64,000 nt of DNA, from positions 62,001 to 126,000 of the forward strand of contig NZ_SDWV01000005.1 in the NCBI RefSeq assembly GCF_004137345.1, written 5' to 3'. Positions 1 through 9,041 of the stretch are shown here, piece by piece; positions within the stretch are counted from its first letter, which is position 1; each line of letters starts with the position of its first letter. The translations under genes and the position numbers were made by a program. Below the pieces are notes generated by a model. That model made no database searches. It was not told where the DNA came from and saw only the letters and a list, made by a program, of their open reading frames with translations. The stretch comes from Nocardioides zhouii (GTDB lineage: Bacteria > Actinomycetota > Actinomycetes > Propionibacteriales > Nocardioidaceae).

Positions 1-1
1 C

Positions 2-523
2 TCGATGAAGCGCTCGCGCGACGAGCGCGCCCTCAAGCGCAAGTCCACCTGGGGCAAGCAGGTCGCCGCAGGCGAGTGGGCGATCTCGGAGTGGAATGCG
101 TTGCGACGCTGCTGGGAGCTCGGCCTCCCGGTCCCCTACCCGGTCCAGATCGACGAGACCGAGATCATGATGGAGTGGATCACCCACACCGTCGACGGTG
201 TGGTCGACACCGCACCCCGGGTCGCCCAGGTGCGGCCCGATCGTGCCGTCGTCGAGGGCTACTACGACCAGCTGCGCGAGTCGCTCCTCACGCTCGTCCA
301 GGCGGGCCTCGTGCACGGCGACCTGTCGCCGTACAACACCCTCGCCGCGGGCGAGCGGCTGGTGATCATCGATCTCCCGCAGATGGTCGACCTCGTCGGC
401 AACCCCCGCGGCATGGACTTCCTGCTCCGCGACTGCGCCAACATGTGCGCCTGGTTCCGCTCGCGCGGGCTCGAGGTGGACGAGCAGGAGCTGTTCGGGG
501 AGCTGATGGCGCACGCTTTTTGA
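2..523 (+). CDS. RIO-like serine protein kinase, 3' part (5' end outside window)
   Basis: The reading frame is open from the first bases of the window, so this is the C-terminal part of a gene that starts upstream. About 172 residues are visible from the first internal Met. They carry the catalytic loop of RIO-type atypical kinases, VHGDLSPYNTL, followed by IIDLPQMVD, where RIO kinases have their metal-binding Asp. RIO kinases autophosphorylate or act as ATPases; in archaea and eukaryotes they assist ribosome maturation, and the bacterial role is poorly known. The ATP-binding N-terminal lobe is not visible. A 70-bp gap separates it from the next gene, which has its own promoter. Confidence 0.8.
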   Translation, partial: SMKRSRDERALKRKSTWGKQVAAGEWAISEWNALRRCWELGLPVPYPVQIDETEIMMEWITHTVDGVVDTAPRVAQVRPDRAVVEGYYDQLRESLLTLVQAGLVHGDLSPYNTLAAGERLVIIDLPQMVDLVGNPRGMDFLLRDCANMCAWFRSRGLEVDEQELFGELMAHAF

Positions 524-580
524 GCTGGGATCCGGACGCACTGGGCCATGAGTCTCCCAGAAGCTCAAGGCCCAGCGGCC

Positions 581-586
581 TAGGTT
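581..586 (+). promoter_or_regulatory. -10 box of a probable leaderless promoter (LOG-family gene)
   Basis: TAGGTT lies 7 nt before the GTG start at 594. With transcription starting 6-8 nt after a TANNNT box, the mRNA would begin at the start codon. No purine-rich ribosome-binding site fits in between. Confidence 0.5.
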
Positions 587-593
587 TGGGTGC

Positions 594-1682
594 GTGAAGC
601 ACTCCCGCGGACGGGTCCTCGACGTCACCTCACTCGCCGACCTCGACCGCCGGCTGGCCGGCGGCGCACACTCGTTGGCCGGGTGGCGCGTGATCGAGCT
701 CGACCTCACCGATCGCGGCCCGGTCCTGCTCACGCGCGAGCTCGCGCAGTCGCTCTTCCTGGGCTGCACCTTCGCGAACGGCGAGGACGACGCCGTACGT
801 CGCGCGGGCGGCACCGTGCTGCACGGGATCGACGGCATCCCGGTCGATCCCTACCGCGCGAGCCTCTACTCCCCCGGCGAGCTCTACGACACCTCGCCCT
901 ACGAGGCCACCCTGGACGCCCGGGCGTACGCCTGGTCCCGGGGCGGCACCGCCCCCGACGACACCCTCGCCCGGGCGTTGCACGACCACAGCATCGACGC
1001 GGCGCTGACCGAGTGGGTGTCCGGGCGCGACGTCGTCGGCGTGATGGGCGGGCACGCGCACGAGCGCGGCGGCCGGGCGTACGCCGACGCCGCCCGCCTC
1101 GGCCACGGCCTCGGCTCCCACCTGACCGTGGCGACCGGCGGCGGGCCGGGGGCGATGGAGGCGGCCAACCTCGGCGCGTTCGTGCCGGGCGACCTGGACG
1201 ACGCGCTGGCCGAGGTCGCCCGCGTGCCGTCGTTCCGACCGGACGTGGGCGCCTGGGCGCGATCGGCCTTCGCGGTCGTGGAGTCGACCGCGGACGGCCG
1301 GGAGTCGCTCGGCATCCCGACGTGGCACTACGGCCACGAGCCGCCCAACCCGTTCGCGACGGCGATCGCCAAGTTCTTCCGCAACGCGCCCCGCGAGGCC
1401 CTGCTGCTCGAGGTCTGCAACGCCGGCATCGTCTTCCTGCCCGGTGCCGGCGGCACGGTGCAGGAGGTCTTCCAGGACGCGTGCGAGAACTACTACGCCG
1501 ACGAGTCGGCCGTCGCGCCGATGGTGCTGGTCGGTCGGCGGCACTGGACCGAGGAGCTGCCGGTCTGGCCGCTGCTGCAGGCCCTGGCCCGCGGACGCGC
1601 GATGGAGGCGTACGTCCACCTGGTCGACAGCGTCAACGAGGCGATCGAGGTGGTCGGGGTCAACTGGCCCGGCGGCGACTGA
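594..1682 (+). CDS. LOG-family (lysine decarboxylase-like) Rossmann-fold protein
   Basis: The 362-residue product belongs to the LOG/TIGR00730-like superfamily of nucleotide-binding Rossmann proteins, many of which are phosphoribohydrolases that cleave nucleoside 5'-monophosphates. The two family signatures are visible in variant form: TGGGPGAME near residues 181-189 and LPGAGGTVQE near 282-291, against the classical GGGxxGxM and PGGxGTxxE. It is longer than minimal LOG proteins (about 180-200 aa), with an unassigned N-terminal 140 residues. The start is GTG at 594, supported by a TAGGTT box just upstream. The last 23 bases overlap the 3' end of the convergent glycosyltransferase gene. The substrate cannot be read from the sequence. 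Confidence 0.75.
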   Translation: MKHSRGRVLDVTSLADLDRRLAGGAHSLAGWRVIELDLTDRGPVLLTRELAQSLFLGCTFANGEDDAVRRAGGTVLHGIDGIPVDPYRASLYSPGELYDTSPYEATLDARAYAWSRGGTAPDDTLARALHDHSIDAALTEWVSGRDVVGVMGGHAHERGGRAYADAARLGHGLGSHLTVATGGGPGAMEAANLGAFVPGDLDDALAEVARVPSFRPDVGAWARSAFAVVESTADGRESLGIPTWHYGHEPPNPFATAIAKFFRNAPREALLLEVCNAGIVFLPGAGGTVQEVFQDACENYYADESAVAPMVLVGRRHWTEELPVWPLLQALARGRAMEAYVHLVDSVNEAIEVVGVNWPGGD

Positions 1683-2802
1683 CGACAGGGGCACTGACGT
1701 CGCGGTAGTGGCTCACGAGGAGCTCGTTGACCGCCTGCCAGGTCCGCCCGCGCACGCTCTGCCGTGCAGCCAGCGCCATCCGCTGCCGGCGCACCGGCTG
1801 GGTGAGGAGGTGCGCGACGTGCGCGACGAGCTCGGCGGAGTCGCCGGGCTCGTAGAGGTAGCCCGCGACGGTGTCGTCGACCACGTCGATCGGCCCACCC
1901 GCACGGGGCGCGACGACGGGGACGCCGCTGGCCAGCGCCTCCTGCGCCGACTGGCAGTAGGTCTCGTGACGACCGGTGTGCACGAACACGTCGAGCGTGG
2001 CGTACGCCGCCGCGAGCTCCTCGCCGTGCAGCACGCCGAGGAAGGCGGCATCGGGCAGGAGGGAGCGGAGGCGGGACTCCTCGGGACCGCCGCCGACCAG
2101 CACCAGCCGTACGCCGGGCAGGCGGTCGACGTGCGCGAGCAGCTCGAGCTCCTTCTCGGGCGCCAACCGCCCGACGTACCCCACCAGGTGCTCACCGCGC
2201 GGCGCGAGCCGAGCACGTAGAGCGTCATCGCGCCGGCCGGGGTGGAACAGCGCCTGGTCCACGCCGCGCGGCCACCGCGACACGTTGCCGATGCCGAGCC
2301 GGGCGAGCTGGTCCATGCTCGCGGTCGACGGGGCGAGCGTGCGGTCGACGCCGTCGTGGATCCGGCGCGTGAGCGCCTCCATCGCACGAGCGCCGCCGGG
2401 TACGGCGTACCGGTCCGCGAACCCGACGAGGTCGGTCTGGTAGATCGCGACGGTCGGGATGCCGAGCGACCGCGCGGCCTTCGCGGCCTGGTAGCCGAGC
2501 GCGGCAGGCGAGGCGATGTGGACGACGTCCGGCCGGAACCGGAGCATGGTGGCCCGGAGCCGGCGCCGGGTCTCCAGGCCGATCCGGAACTCGGCGTAGA
2601 AGGGCAGATTCGCGCCGCGGGCGTGGATCACCGGGAAGCCGGCGTACGTCGGTGGGCCGGTCGGTGCGATCAGCTCGGCGTCGTGGCCCTCGGCCGCCAG
2701 GTGCTCCAGCACCCGTCGTACGGAGTTGGTGACGCCGTTGACCTGCGGGAGGAAGGATTCGGTGACGACCAGGACGCGGAGCCGGGGCGCGAGCAGGACC
2801 AT
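1660..2802 (-). CDS. GT4-family glycosyltransferase (mannosyltransferase-like)
   Basis: This 380-residue protein has the two-Rossmann GT-B architecture of family 4 retaining glycosyltransferases. The N-terminus RVLVVTESFLPQVNGVTNSV carries the acceptor-side loop. The C-terminal half has GRLAPEKELELL and the nucleotide-sugar motif around HETYCQSAQEALASGVPVVA, with conserved Glu residues. The pattern is close to the actinobacterial alpha-mannosyltransferases that act on GDP-mannose in phosphoinositide mannoside or glucuronosyl-diacylglycerol glycan synthesis; substrate assignment is inference. The ATG at 2802 is chosen because a TAGCGT box ends 7 nt before it; an upstream in-frame start at 2847 would place that box inside the gene. 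Its 3' end overlaps the LOG gene convergently by 23 bp. Confidence 0.85.
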   Translation of the reverse strand: MVLLAPRLRVLVVTESFLPQVNGVTNSVRRVLEHLAAEGHDAELIAPTGPPTYAGFPVIHARGANLPFYAEFRIGLETRRRLRATMLRFRPDVVHIASPAALGYQAAKAARSLGIPTVAIYQTDLVGFADRYAVPGGARAMEALTRRIHDGVDRTLAPSTASMDQLARLGIGNVSRWPRGVDQALFHPGRRDDALRARLAPRGEHLVGYVGRLAPEKELELLAHVDRLPGVRLVLVGGGPEESRLRSLLPDAAFLGVLHGEELAAAYATLDVFVHTGRHETYCQSAQEALASGVPVVAPRAGGPIDVVDDTVAGYLYEPGDSAELVAHVAHLLTQPVRRQRMALAARQSVRGRTWQAVNELLVSHYRDVSAPVVSRRRAS

Positions 2803-2809
2803 GCCACAG

Positions 2810-2815
2810 ACGCTA
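2810..2815 (-). promoter_or_regulatory. -10 box of a probable leaderless promoter (GT4 gene)
   Basis: TAGCGT on the minus strand, 7 nt before the ATG at 2802. This spacing puts the transcript start at or next to the start codon. Confidence 0.5.
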
Positions 2816-2895
2816 GGAACCGCGCCGCAACGGACGCCCGGATCCACGCAGACGACACGTGAACGGTCGCCGACGACCCGGCTCGACCCGAGCGG

Positions 2896-4044
2896 CTACT
2901 CCTTGGCAGCGAGCTGGCCGCAGGCGCCGTCGATCTCGCGGCCGCGGGTGTCGCGCACCGTGGTCGGGATGCCCTTGGCCTCGAGCCGGCGGACGAACTC
3001 ACGCTCGTCGGCCGGGTCGGACGCGGTCCACTTCGAGCCCTCGATCGGGTTGAGCGGGATGAGGTTCACGTGCACCCAGCCCCACCGTGTCGAATCCTGG
3101 GGCCCGTACGAGTTGAGGACGTCGCCGAGCAGGTCGGCGCGGTGGGCCTGGTCGTTGATGCCACGCATCATGGCGTACTCGATCGACACGCGTCGCTTGG
3201 TGACGCGGGCGTAGTTCCACGCGGCCTCGACGGTCTCGGCGACCGAGAAGCGGGTGTTGATCGGGACGAGCTCGTTGCGCAGCTCGTCGTCGGGGGCGTG
3301 CAGGCTCAGCGCGAGGGTGACCGGGATGCCCTCCTCGGTCAGCTGGTTCATCCGCGGCACGAGACCCACGGTCGAGACGGTGATGCCACGGGCGCTCATG
3401 CCCAGGCCGGACGGCGACGGGTCGACGAGGCGGCGTACGGCGCCGATGACGGCCTTGTAGTTGGCGAGCGGCTCGCCCATGCCCATGAAGACCACGTTGG
3501 AGACGCGGCCCGGCCCGCCGGGGACCTCACCGCGCGCCATCGAGCGGGCACCCGCGACGACCTGCTCGACGATCTCGGCGGTCGACATGTTGCGCTGCAG
3601 CCCGCCCATGCCGGTCGCGCAGAACGGGCAGGCCATGCCGCAGCCGGCCTGGCTCGAGACGCAGACCGTGGCGCGCTCGGGGTAGCGCATCAGCACCGAC
3701 TCGACGAGGGCGCCGTCGAAGAGCTTCCACAGCGTCTTGCGCGTGGTGCCCTTGTCGGCCTCCAGCGTGCGCAGCGGAGTCATCAGGTCGGGCAGCAGTG
3801 CGGCGACGAGCTCGTCGCGCTGCCCGGCCGGGAGGTCGGTCATCTCGGCCGGGTCGTCGACCAGGCGTCCGAAGTAGTGCGTGGAGAGCTGCTTGGCGCG
3901 GAAGCCGGGCAGACCCATCTCCTCGAGCAGGGCCTTGCGGCCGGCGTCGTCGAGGTCGGCAAGGTGCCGCGGGGGCTTCTTGCGGCCGCGGGGCTCGTCG
4001 AAGACGAGGGGCAGGGTCTTGATGGGCTCTACGGTCTCGGACAT
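2896..4044 (-). CDS. rlmN: 23S rRNA (adenine-C2)-methyltransferase RlmN
   Basis: RlmN is a radical SAM enzyme that methylates A2503 of 23S rRNA and A37 of some tRNAs. The 382-residue product has the [4Fe-4S] cluster motif CGMACPFC at Cys135, Cys139 and Cys142. The methyl-carrying cysteines are both present: Cys128 in VCVSSQ and Cys375 in DGACGQLA near the C-terminus. These match the two catalytic cysteines of the family. The length is normal. The ATG at 4044 (MSETV) is preferred over the in-frame start at 4074, whose extra ten residues look non-conserved. It heads the rlmN-cdsA-frr-pyrH-tsf-rpsB region, an order shared with mycobacteria. Confidence 0.95.
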   Translation of the reverse strand: MSETVEPIKTLPLVFDEPRGRKKPPRHLADLDDAGRKALLEEMGLPGFRAKQLSTHYFGRLVDDPAEMTDLPAGQRDELVAALLPDLMTPLRTLEADKGTTRKTLWKLFDGALVESVLMRYPERATVCVSSQAGCGMACPFCATGMGGLQRNMSTAEIVEQVVAGARSMARGEVPGGPGRVSNVVFMGMGEPLANYKAVIGAVRRLVDPSPSGLGMSARGITVSTVGLVPRMNQLTEEGIPVTLALSLHAPDDELRNELVPINTRFSVAETVEAAWNYARVTKRRVSIEYAMMRGINDQAHRADLLGDVLNSYGPQDSTRWGWVHVNLIPLNPIEGSKWTASDPADEREFVRRLEAKGIPTTVRDTRGREIDGACGQLAAKE

Positions 4045-4123
4045 CGCTTCCGAGTGTCCCATCCCGGAGGGCACGGGAGCGAGTCAGCGGCTCAGCGGCT
4101 CAGCGACCCACGGGTTCAGCGGC

Positions 4124-4477
4124 TCAGGCGTCGACCATGAAGTAGAGCACCAGCGACGTGACGCCCAGCACCACCAGCGCCGTGACGAGCATGCCGACGA
4201 ACATGAACTGGGCGAAGCGCCGGGTCTTGCGCTTGACGAGCATGAAGATCGGCAGCGCCAGCGCCAGCAGCACGAAGGGGAACAGTTGCTCGGCGGTGTC
4301 GTGGGAGAAGAGCAGTCGCAGGACGCCGACGAACGCGCCGGGCAGGGCGGTGACGAAGAGCATGCCGGCGAAGAAGCCCGTGATCCCCGCGAACGTGGGG
4401 TGGCTGTGGTGCCACCACTGGAACCGGGTGCGCTCCTGCGGGGGCGCCTCGACGTCGTGCACCTGTTGCGTCTCCAC
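4124..4477 (-). CDS. small three-helix membrane protein of unknown function
   Basis: I do not recognise a named family. The predicted product is 117 residues. A charged N-terminus rich in Glu, Pro and Gln leads to WWHHSHP, followed by three hydrophobic stretches (about residues 30-50, 62-82 and 93-114), so it is probably an integral membrane protein. The GTG at 4477 is chosen because the box TACATT lies exactly 6 nt upstream. A GGAGG also precedes the GTG, but it is too close to act as a normal ribosome-binding site. It lies between rlmN and cdsA, on the same strand as both. Confidence 0.65.
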   Translation of the reverse strand: METQQVHDVEAPPQERTRFQWWHHSHPTFAGITGFFAGMLFVTALPGAFVGVLRLLFSHDTAEQLFPFVLLALALPIFMLVKRKTRRFAQFMFVGMLVTALVVLGVTSLVLYFMVDA

Positions 4478-4483
4478 GCCTCC

Positions 4484-4489
4484 AATGTA
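4484..4489 (-). promoter_or_regulatory. -10 box of a probable leaderless promoter (small membrane protein)
   Basis: TACATT on the minus strand, followed by GGAGGC and then the GTG at 4477. The 6-nt gap fits a leaderless transcript. Confidence 0.5.
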
Positions 4490-4545
4490 GGCCGTCGAGT
4501 GCGCCCGGCGAGCATGGGCACGCGGTGCGAGGGAAAACCGTCGAC

Positions 4546-5436
4546 TCAGTAGACGAGGTAGTAGAGCACCAGCCAGATCGGGGCGATCGTGGCGAGGAGC
4601 GAGTCGAGCCGGTCCATCAGGCCACCGTGGCCGGGGATGACCTGGCTCATGTCCTTGATGCCGAGGTCGCGCTTGATGACCGACTCGCACAGGTCACCCA
4701 GGGTCGCCATCACGGCCGCGATGACGCCGAGGATCACGCCGACCCACCAGTCGCCGCCGAGGAACGAGGTCACGAGCCAGACGCCGACCGCGATGGTCGC
4801 GACCATCGAGCCGGCGAAGCCCTCCCACGACTTCTTGGGCGAGATGACCGGGGCCATCGGGTGCTTCCCGAACAGCACCCCCGCGACGTAGCCGCCGGTG
4901 TCGGACGCGACGGTGATCGCGATGAACGTGATGACGCCGCGTACGCCCGGGTCGTCGACGTCGAACCCGACGGAGGGGTTCGTGCCGCCCTCGCCGAGCA
5001 GCAGCGCGACGAAGGAGGCGAGGAACGGGACGTAGACGAGCGTGAACACCGAGGCCGTGGCGTTCTTGACGTAGCCCGCCACGCCGCGCCGGAGCAGCCA
5101 CAGCATGATCACGAGCGCCGTCACCGCGGTGGCGGTGACCAGCGCCGGTGCGCCCCAGACGTACGCGACGACCACCATGACCACGCCGCCGGCCATCAGC
5201 GGCTGCTCGGGGATGTCGATGTCCTTGGCGGCGAGCCCCTTGTGCAGCTCCCACACGGCGACCACGACGGCGATCGCGACGATGCCCATGAACGCTGTCT
5301 TCCACAGGAGCAGCGACACCAGGATCGCGCCCACCAGCGCGACGGCGGACCCGACGGCTGCGGGCAGGTCGCGGCCGGCCCGGCCGTGGTCCTTCTTGGG
5401 GGCCTCCGGCGCGGCCGGACTGTCAGAGGTCGTCAT
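4546..5436 (-). CDS. cdsA: phosphatidate cytidylyltransferase (CDP-diacylglycerol synthase)
   Basis: CdsA converts phosphatidic acid and CTP into CDP-diacylglycerol, the precursor of phosphatidylinositol, cardiolipin and phosphatidylglycerol, at the cytoplasmic membrane. The 296-residue protein has many hydrophobic segments and the family signature near the C-terminus: ASDTGGYVAGVLFGKH followed by ISPKKSWEG, which carries the metal-binding Asp and the Lys-Lys-Ser-x-Glu motif. A short Pro/Lys-rich cytoplasmic N-terminus precedes the first helix. The ATG at 5436 (MTTSD) is chosen, because the in-frame extension up to 5541 overlaps frr. It starts 10 bp after the frr stop, so the two genes are very likely co-transcribed. 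Confidence 0.93.
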   Translation of the reverse strand: MTTSDSPAAPEAPKKDHGRAGRDLPAAVGSAVALVGAILVSLLLWKTAFMGIVAIAVVVAVWELHKGLAAKDIDIPEQPLMAGGVVMVVVAYVWGAPALVTATAVTALVIMLWLLRRGVAGYVKNATASVFTLVYVPFLASFVALLLGEGGTNPSVGFDVDDPGVRGVITFIAITVASDTGGYVAGVLFGKHPMAPVISPKKSWEGFAGSMVATIAVGVWLVTSFLGGDWWVGVILGVIAAVMATLGDLCESVIKRDLGIKDMSQVIPGHGGLMDRLDSLLATIAPIWLVLYYLVY

Positions 5437-5446
5437 GGGTGGGTGC

Positions 5447-6004
5447 TCAGACTTCGAGCAGCTCGGATTCCTTGTGCTTGAGCAGGTCGTCGATCTTGTC
5501 GGTGTGGGTCTTGGTCGTCGCGTCGAGGCGCTTCTCGGCACCGGTGACGTCGTCCTTGCCGACGTCGCCGTCCTTCTCGAGCTTCTCCAGCGCCTGCTTG
5601 GCCGTACGACGGATGTTGCGCACCGAGACCCGGCCGTCCTCGGCCTTGCCGCGCGCGAGCTTGATGTACTCCTTGCGGCGCTCCTCGGTCAGCTCGGGGA
5701 AGACGCAGCGCAGCACCTTGCCGTCGTTGGAGGGGTTGACGCCGAGGTCGGAGTCGCGGATCGCCCGCTCGACGGCCGGCATCGCGCCCTGGTCGAAGAC
5801 CTGGATCAGGATCGTGCGCGCGTCCTGCGAGGTGAAGCTCGCCAGCTGCTGCAGCGGCGTCTGGGTGCCGTAGTAGTCGGCGGTGATCTTGGCGAACATC
5901 GCCGGGTTGGCGCGGCCGGCGCGGATCGCGGCGAACTCCTCGCGGGTCGCCTCGACGGACTTGTCCATCCTGGCGTCGGCATCGTTCATGACGTCGTTGA
6001 TCAC
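5447..6004 (-). CDS. frr: ribosome recycling factor
   Basis: RRF splits post-termination 70S ribosomes together with EF-G. The 185-residue length is exactly typical. The N-terminus INDVMNDADARMDKSVEATR and the motif FAAIRAGRANP are diagnostic of the family's three-helix bundle domain, and the C-terminal helix ends KHKESELLEV. The start is GTG at 6004. It sits between pyrH and cdsA, the usual actinobacterial and general bacterial order (rpsB-tsf-pyrH-frr-cdsA), with a 50-bp gap after pyrH. Confidence 0.97.
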   Translation of the reverse strand: MINDVMNDADARMDKSVEATREEFAAIRAGRANPAMFAKITADYYGTQTPLQQLASFTSQDARTILIQVFDQGAMPAVERAIRDSDLGVNPSNDGKVLRCVFPELTEERRKEYIKLARGKAEDGRVSVRNIRRTAKQALEKLEKDGDVGKDDVTGAEKRLDATTKTHTDKIDDLLKHKESELLEV

Positions 6005-6054
6005 AGCGGCACTCTCTCTCGTCGTACGTCTGGGTGCGGTGGTCGGCGGCCCGG

Positions 6055-6771
6055 TCAGGCCGAGCTGCTCACCAGCGTGCCGATCTTCTCACCTCGCACC
6101 GCGCGCACGATCGTGCCCGGAGTGGAGAGGTTGAAGAAGACCATGTCCATCTTGTTGTCTCGGGCCATGGCGATGCCCGTCGCGTCGGCGACCTTGAGGT
6201 CGCGCGCGAGGTACTCGTCGTAGGTCAGGTTGTCGAACTTCACCGCGTCGGGGTTCTTGTGCGGGTCGGAGTCGTACACCCCGTCCACGCCCTGCTTGCC
6301 CATCAGGATGACCTCGCAGCGGGTCTCGAGGGCGCGCTGCGCGGCCACCGTGTCGGTCGAGAAGAACGGCATGCCGGCGCCGGCGCCGAAGATCACGACG
6401 CGGCCCTTCTCCATGTGCCGCATCGCGCGTCGGGGGATGTAGGGCTCGGCGACCTGGCCCATCGTGATGGCGGTCTGCACCCGGGTCTCGACGCCGTGCT
6501 TCTCGATCAGGTCCTGGAGCGCGAGGCAGTTCATCACCGTGCCGAGCATGCCCATGTAGTCGGCCCTGGCCCGGTCCATGCCGCGCTGCTGGAGCTCGGC
6601 GCCGCGGAAGAAGTTGCCCCCGCCGACCACGATCGCGATCTGCACGCCGGACTTGGCGACCTCGGCCACCTCGCTCGCGAGAGCGTTGATGACGTCGAGG
6701 TCGAGTCCGACCTCTCCACCTCCGAACACTTCACCGGAGAGCTTGAGCAGGACTCGCTTGTACGCCGTCAC
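6055..6771 (-). CDS. pyrH: uridylate kinase (UMP kinase)
   Basis: PyrH phosphorylates UMP to UDP in pyrimidine nucleotide synthesis and is a cytoplasmic hexamer of the amino-acid-kinase fold. The product begins [13 protein letters not shown], carries the glycine loop [10 protein letters not shown], and has the nucleotide-binding segment [17 protein letters not shown] near the C-terminus. Length is about 238 residues, normal for the family. Start choice: ATG at 6777 and GTG at 6771 are both possible. The purine run GAAGGGA directly abuts the ATG but lies about 6 nt before the GTG, so the GTG is preferred. Confidence 0.94.
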   Translation of the reverse strand: MTAYKRVLLKLSGEVFGGGEVGLDLDVINALASEVAEVAKSGVQIAIVVGGGNFFRGAELQQRGMDRARADYMGMLGTVMNCLALQDLIEKHGVETRVQTAITMGQVAEPYIPRRAMRHMEKGRVVIFGAGAGMPFFSTDTVAAQRALETRCEVILMGKQGVDGVYDSDPHKNPDAVKFDNLTYDEYLARDLKVADATGIAMARDNKMDMVFFNLSTPGTIVRAVRGEKIGTLVSSSA

Positions 6772-6876
6772 TTGCATCCCTTCACACGCCACGTGGTCCC
6801 CAGAAACCTACCGGCCAGTGGGGTCGGTGGTCGAACCCGCACACCCCGACGGGGTGGCAGCGGGCGAAATGCGGTC

Positions 6877-6906
6877 GGGGCCCGTACGACGATGCGTACG
6901 GGCCCC
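6877..6906. terminator. strong hairpin between tsf and pyrH
   Basis: A perfect 12-bp stem (GGGGCCCGTACG paired with CGTACGGGCCCC) around a 6-nt loop, placed between the tsf stop and the pyrH start. It reads the same on both strands and has no clear T-run. It probably ends or attenuates the rpsB-tsf transcript before pyrH. Confidence 0.65.
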
Positions 6907-6931
6907 GGCCGGTGCTCGGGTGGAGCGGAGG

Positions 6932-7744
6932 TCAGGCGCCGACCTCGAAGCGGGCGAACCGCTTGACGGTCGTGCCGGCGGCGTCGAGGACGGCCTTGAC
7001 GCTCTTCTTGGACTCGGTGACCGACTCCTGCTCGAGCAGGACGATCTCCTTGTAGAACCCACCGAGGCGACCCTCGACGATCTTGGCGATCGCCTGCTCG
7101 GGCTTGCCCTCCTCGCGGGTCTTCTGCTCCGCGATGGAGCGCTCGGAGGCGACCACGTCGGCCGGGACCTCGTCGCGGGTGAGGTACTGGGCCTTCATCG
7201 CGGCGATCTGCATCGCGGCGGCGCGGGCGGCGGCCTCGTCACCCTCGAACTCCACGAGCACGCCGACGGCGGGCGGGAGGTCGGCGGCACGCTTGTGCAT
7301 GTAGGTGACCGTGGTGCCCTCGAAGTAGGCGACCTCGCCCAGCTCGATCTTCTCGCCGATGGTGACGGCCAGGTCCTGGACGACCTCGCCGACGGTCTTG
7401 CCGTCGAGCTCGGCAGCCTTGAGGGCCTCGACGTCGGTCGCCTTGACCGCGTTGGCCACGTCGGCGATCTGCTGCGCCTTGGCGATGAAGTCCTCGTTCT
7501 TGGCGACGAAGTCGGTCTCGCTCTTGAGCTCGACCAGCGCGTTGCCGGAGGTGGCGACGAGTCCGGCGACGGCCTCGCGCTCGGCACCGCGGGCAGCGGC
7601 CTTGGCGGCACCCTTGACGCGGAGCAGCTCGACGGCCCTGTCGAAGTCGCCATCGGCCTCGGTGAGCGCCTTCTTGCAGTCCATCATCCCGGCCTGGGTC
7701 AGCTCACGGAGCTTCTTGACGTCGGCGGCGGTGAAGTCGGCCAT
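6932..7744 (-). CDS. tsf: translation elongation factor Ts
   Basis: EF-Ts exchanges GDP for GTP on EF-Tu. The 270-residue product starts with the UBA-like N-terminal domain, including [18 protein letters not shown], followed by the conserved segment [18 protein letters not shown]. Both are hallmark regions for EF-Tu contact. The remainder contains the duplicated dimerisation core and ends with a Phe-Glu-Val tail. Length and order are standard. It lies 97 bp downstream of rpsB, with a GC-rich hairpin between the two genes. Confidence 0.97.
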   Translation of the reverse strand: MADFTAADVKKLRELTQAGMMDCKKALTEADGDFDRAVELLRVKGAAKAAARGAEREAVAGLVATSGNALVELKSETDFVAKNEDFIAKAQQIADVANAVKATDVEALKAAELDGKTVGEVVQDLAVTIGEKIELGEVAYFEGTTVTYMHKRAADLPPAVGVLVEFEGDEAAARAAAMQIAAMKAQYLTRDEVPADVVASERSIAEQKTREEGKPEQAIAKIVEGRLGGFYKEIVLLEQESVTESKKSVKAVLDAAGTTVKRFARFEVGA

Positions 7745-7805
7745 GATCCTTCTTCCTCGAAAGTCGTGGTTCAGTTCTGGGGGTCGTGCGGGGGGACGAG
7801 CGAAG

Positions 7806-7833
7806 GCCGGCCGCGGGTCTCCCCGCGGCCGGC
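7806..7833. terminator. rpsB-tsf intergenic hairpin
   Basis: A perfect 12-bp GC-only stem (GCCGGCCGCGGG paired with CCCGCGGCCGGC) with loop TCTC, starting 9 nt after the rpsB stop. It could lower tsf expression relative to rpsB by partial termination or act as an mRNA 3'-end stabiliser. Confidence 0.6.
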
Positions 7834-7841
7834 GTCCGTCA

Positions 7842-9041
7842 TCAGTCCTTCTTCTGCTCCGCGTTCACGAAGCCGGCGGCCTCGGCGGCCTCCGCAGTGC
7901 GGAACCAGACCTCGGCCTTGGTGCGGTCGTACCAGGGGCTGGTCGGGGCGTGGAACTTCATCGAGTCCTTGTTGCCCTTGACCTCGAAGCCCTCGGGGGC
8001 GGAGCCGTCCTCGTTGGCGGGAGCGGAGTCCACGCCGAACTCGGCCTCGGCGGGAGCCTCGACCTCGGCGGCCAGCGGCTTGATCTCGGCGGGCGCCTCG
8101 GTCGCGGCCTCGGCGGGAGCCTCGGTCTCGGTCGCGGCGGGAGCCTCGGTCACGGCCTCGGCAGCGGCCTCGGCCTGCGGGGCCTCGGCAGCGGCACCGG
8201 TCGCCTCGGAGGCGGGGGCCTCGGTCGCGGCGTCGCCACCGGTCGCGGCGACTGCGGTCTTCTCGGCGTCACCCTGCAGGAGCTCGCGCTCCCACTCGGC
8301 GAGGGGCTCCTCGGCGCCGACGGACTCGGCACCGTCGGTGGCCTTGGCGCCCGAGCGGGCGACGAGGCCCTCGGCCACGGCGTCAGCGACCACGCGGGTC
8401 AGCAGGCCCACCGCGCGGATGGCGTCGTCGTTGCCCGGGATCGGGAAGTCGACGAGGTCGGGGTCGCAGTTGGAGTCCAGGATGCCGATGATCGGGATCC
8501 GGAGCTTGCGGGCCTCCTCGACGGCGAGGTGCTCCTTGTTGGTGTCGACGATCCACACCGCGGAGGGAACCTTGGTCATCTCACGGATGCCGCCGAGGGT
8601 CTTCTCGAGCTTGGTGTGCTCCCGCTTCATCTGCAGGAGCTCCTTCTTCGTACGACCCGAGCCGGCCACCGTGTCGAAGTCGACGTCGTCGAGCTCCTTG
8701 AGGCGGTTGATGCGCTGGTGCACGGTCTGGAAGTTGGTGAGCATGCCACCGAGCCAGCGCTGGTTGACGTAGGGCATCCCGACGCGCGTCGCCTGCTCGG
8801 CGATGGCCTCCTGGGCCTGCTTCTTCGTGCCGACGAACATCACGACACCGCCCTTGGCGACGGTCTCCTTGACGAAGGCGTACGAGCGGTCGATGTAGGC
8901 CAGCGACTGCTGCAGGTCGATGATGTAGATGCCGTTGCGCTCGGTCATGATGAAGCGCTTCATCTTGGGGTTCCACCGACGGGTCTGGTGACCGAAGTGG
9001 ACGCCGCTCTCGAGCAGCTGGCGCATGGTGACGACTGCCAT
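7842..9041 (-). CDS. rpsB: 30S ribosomal protein S2 with a long acidic tail and C-terminal module
   Basis: Residues 1 to about 228 are a normal uS2: [22 protein letters not shown] at the start, [11 protein letters not shown] near 94-104, and [13 protein letters not shown] near 165-177. The total is 399 residues, about 170 more than Escherichia coli S2. The extra part is an Ala/Glu/Pro-rich linker (about 262-350) that should be disordered, then a compact block (351-393) with [24 protein letters not shown] and EAAEAAGF. That block resembles the Ada-like metal-binding module found at the ends of many actinobacterial proteins, but with no cysteines. The start is ATG at 9041. S2 is the last-assembled 30S protein and contacts S1 and the Shine-Dalgarno region. 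Confidence 0.95.
   Translation of the reverse strand: MAVVTMRQLLESGVHFGHQTRRWNPKMKRFIMTERNGIYIIDLQQSLAYIDRSYAFVKETVAKGGVVMFVGTKKQAQEAIAEQATRVGMPYVNQRWLGGMLTNFQTVHQRINRLKELDDVDFDTVAGSGRTKKELLQMKREHTKLEKTLGGIREMTKVPSAVWIVDTNKEHLAVEEARKLRIPIIGILDSNCDPDLVDFPIPGNDDAIRAVGLLTRVVADAVAEGLVARSGAKATDGAESVGAEEPLAEWERELLQGDAEKTAVAATGGDAATEAPASEATGAAAEAPQAEAAAEAVTEAPAATETEAPAEAATEAPAEIKPLAAEVEAPAEAEFGVDSAPANEDGSAPEGFEVKGNKDSMKFHAPTSPWYDRTKAEVWFRTAEAAEAAGFVNAEQKKD

Noticed and set aside
5451..5541. Longer cdsA start
   Set aside because: The extension overlaps frr and is Arg/Ser/Thr-rich without membrane character; ATG at 5436 gives a normal CdsA.
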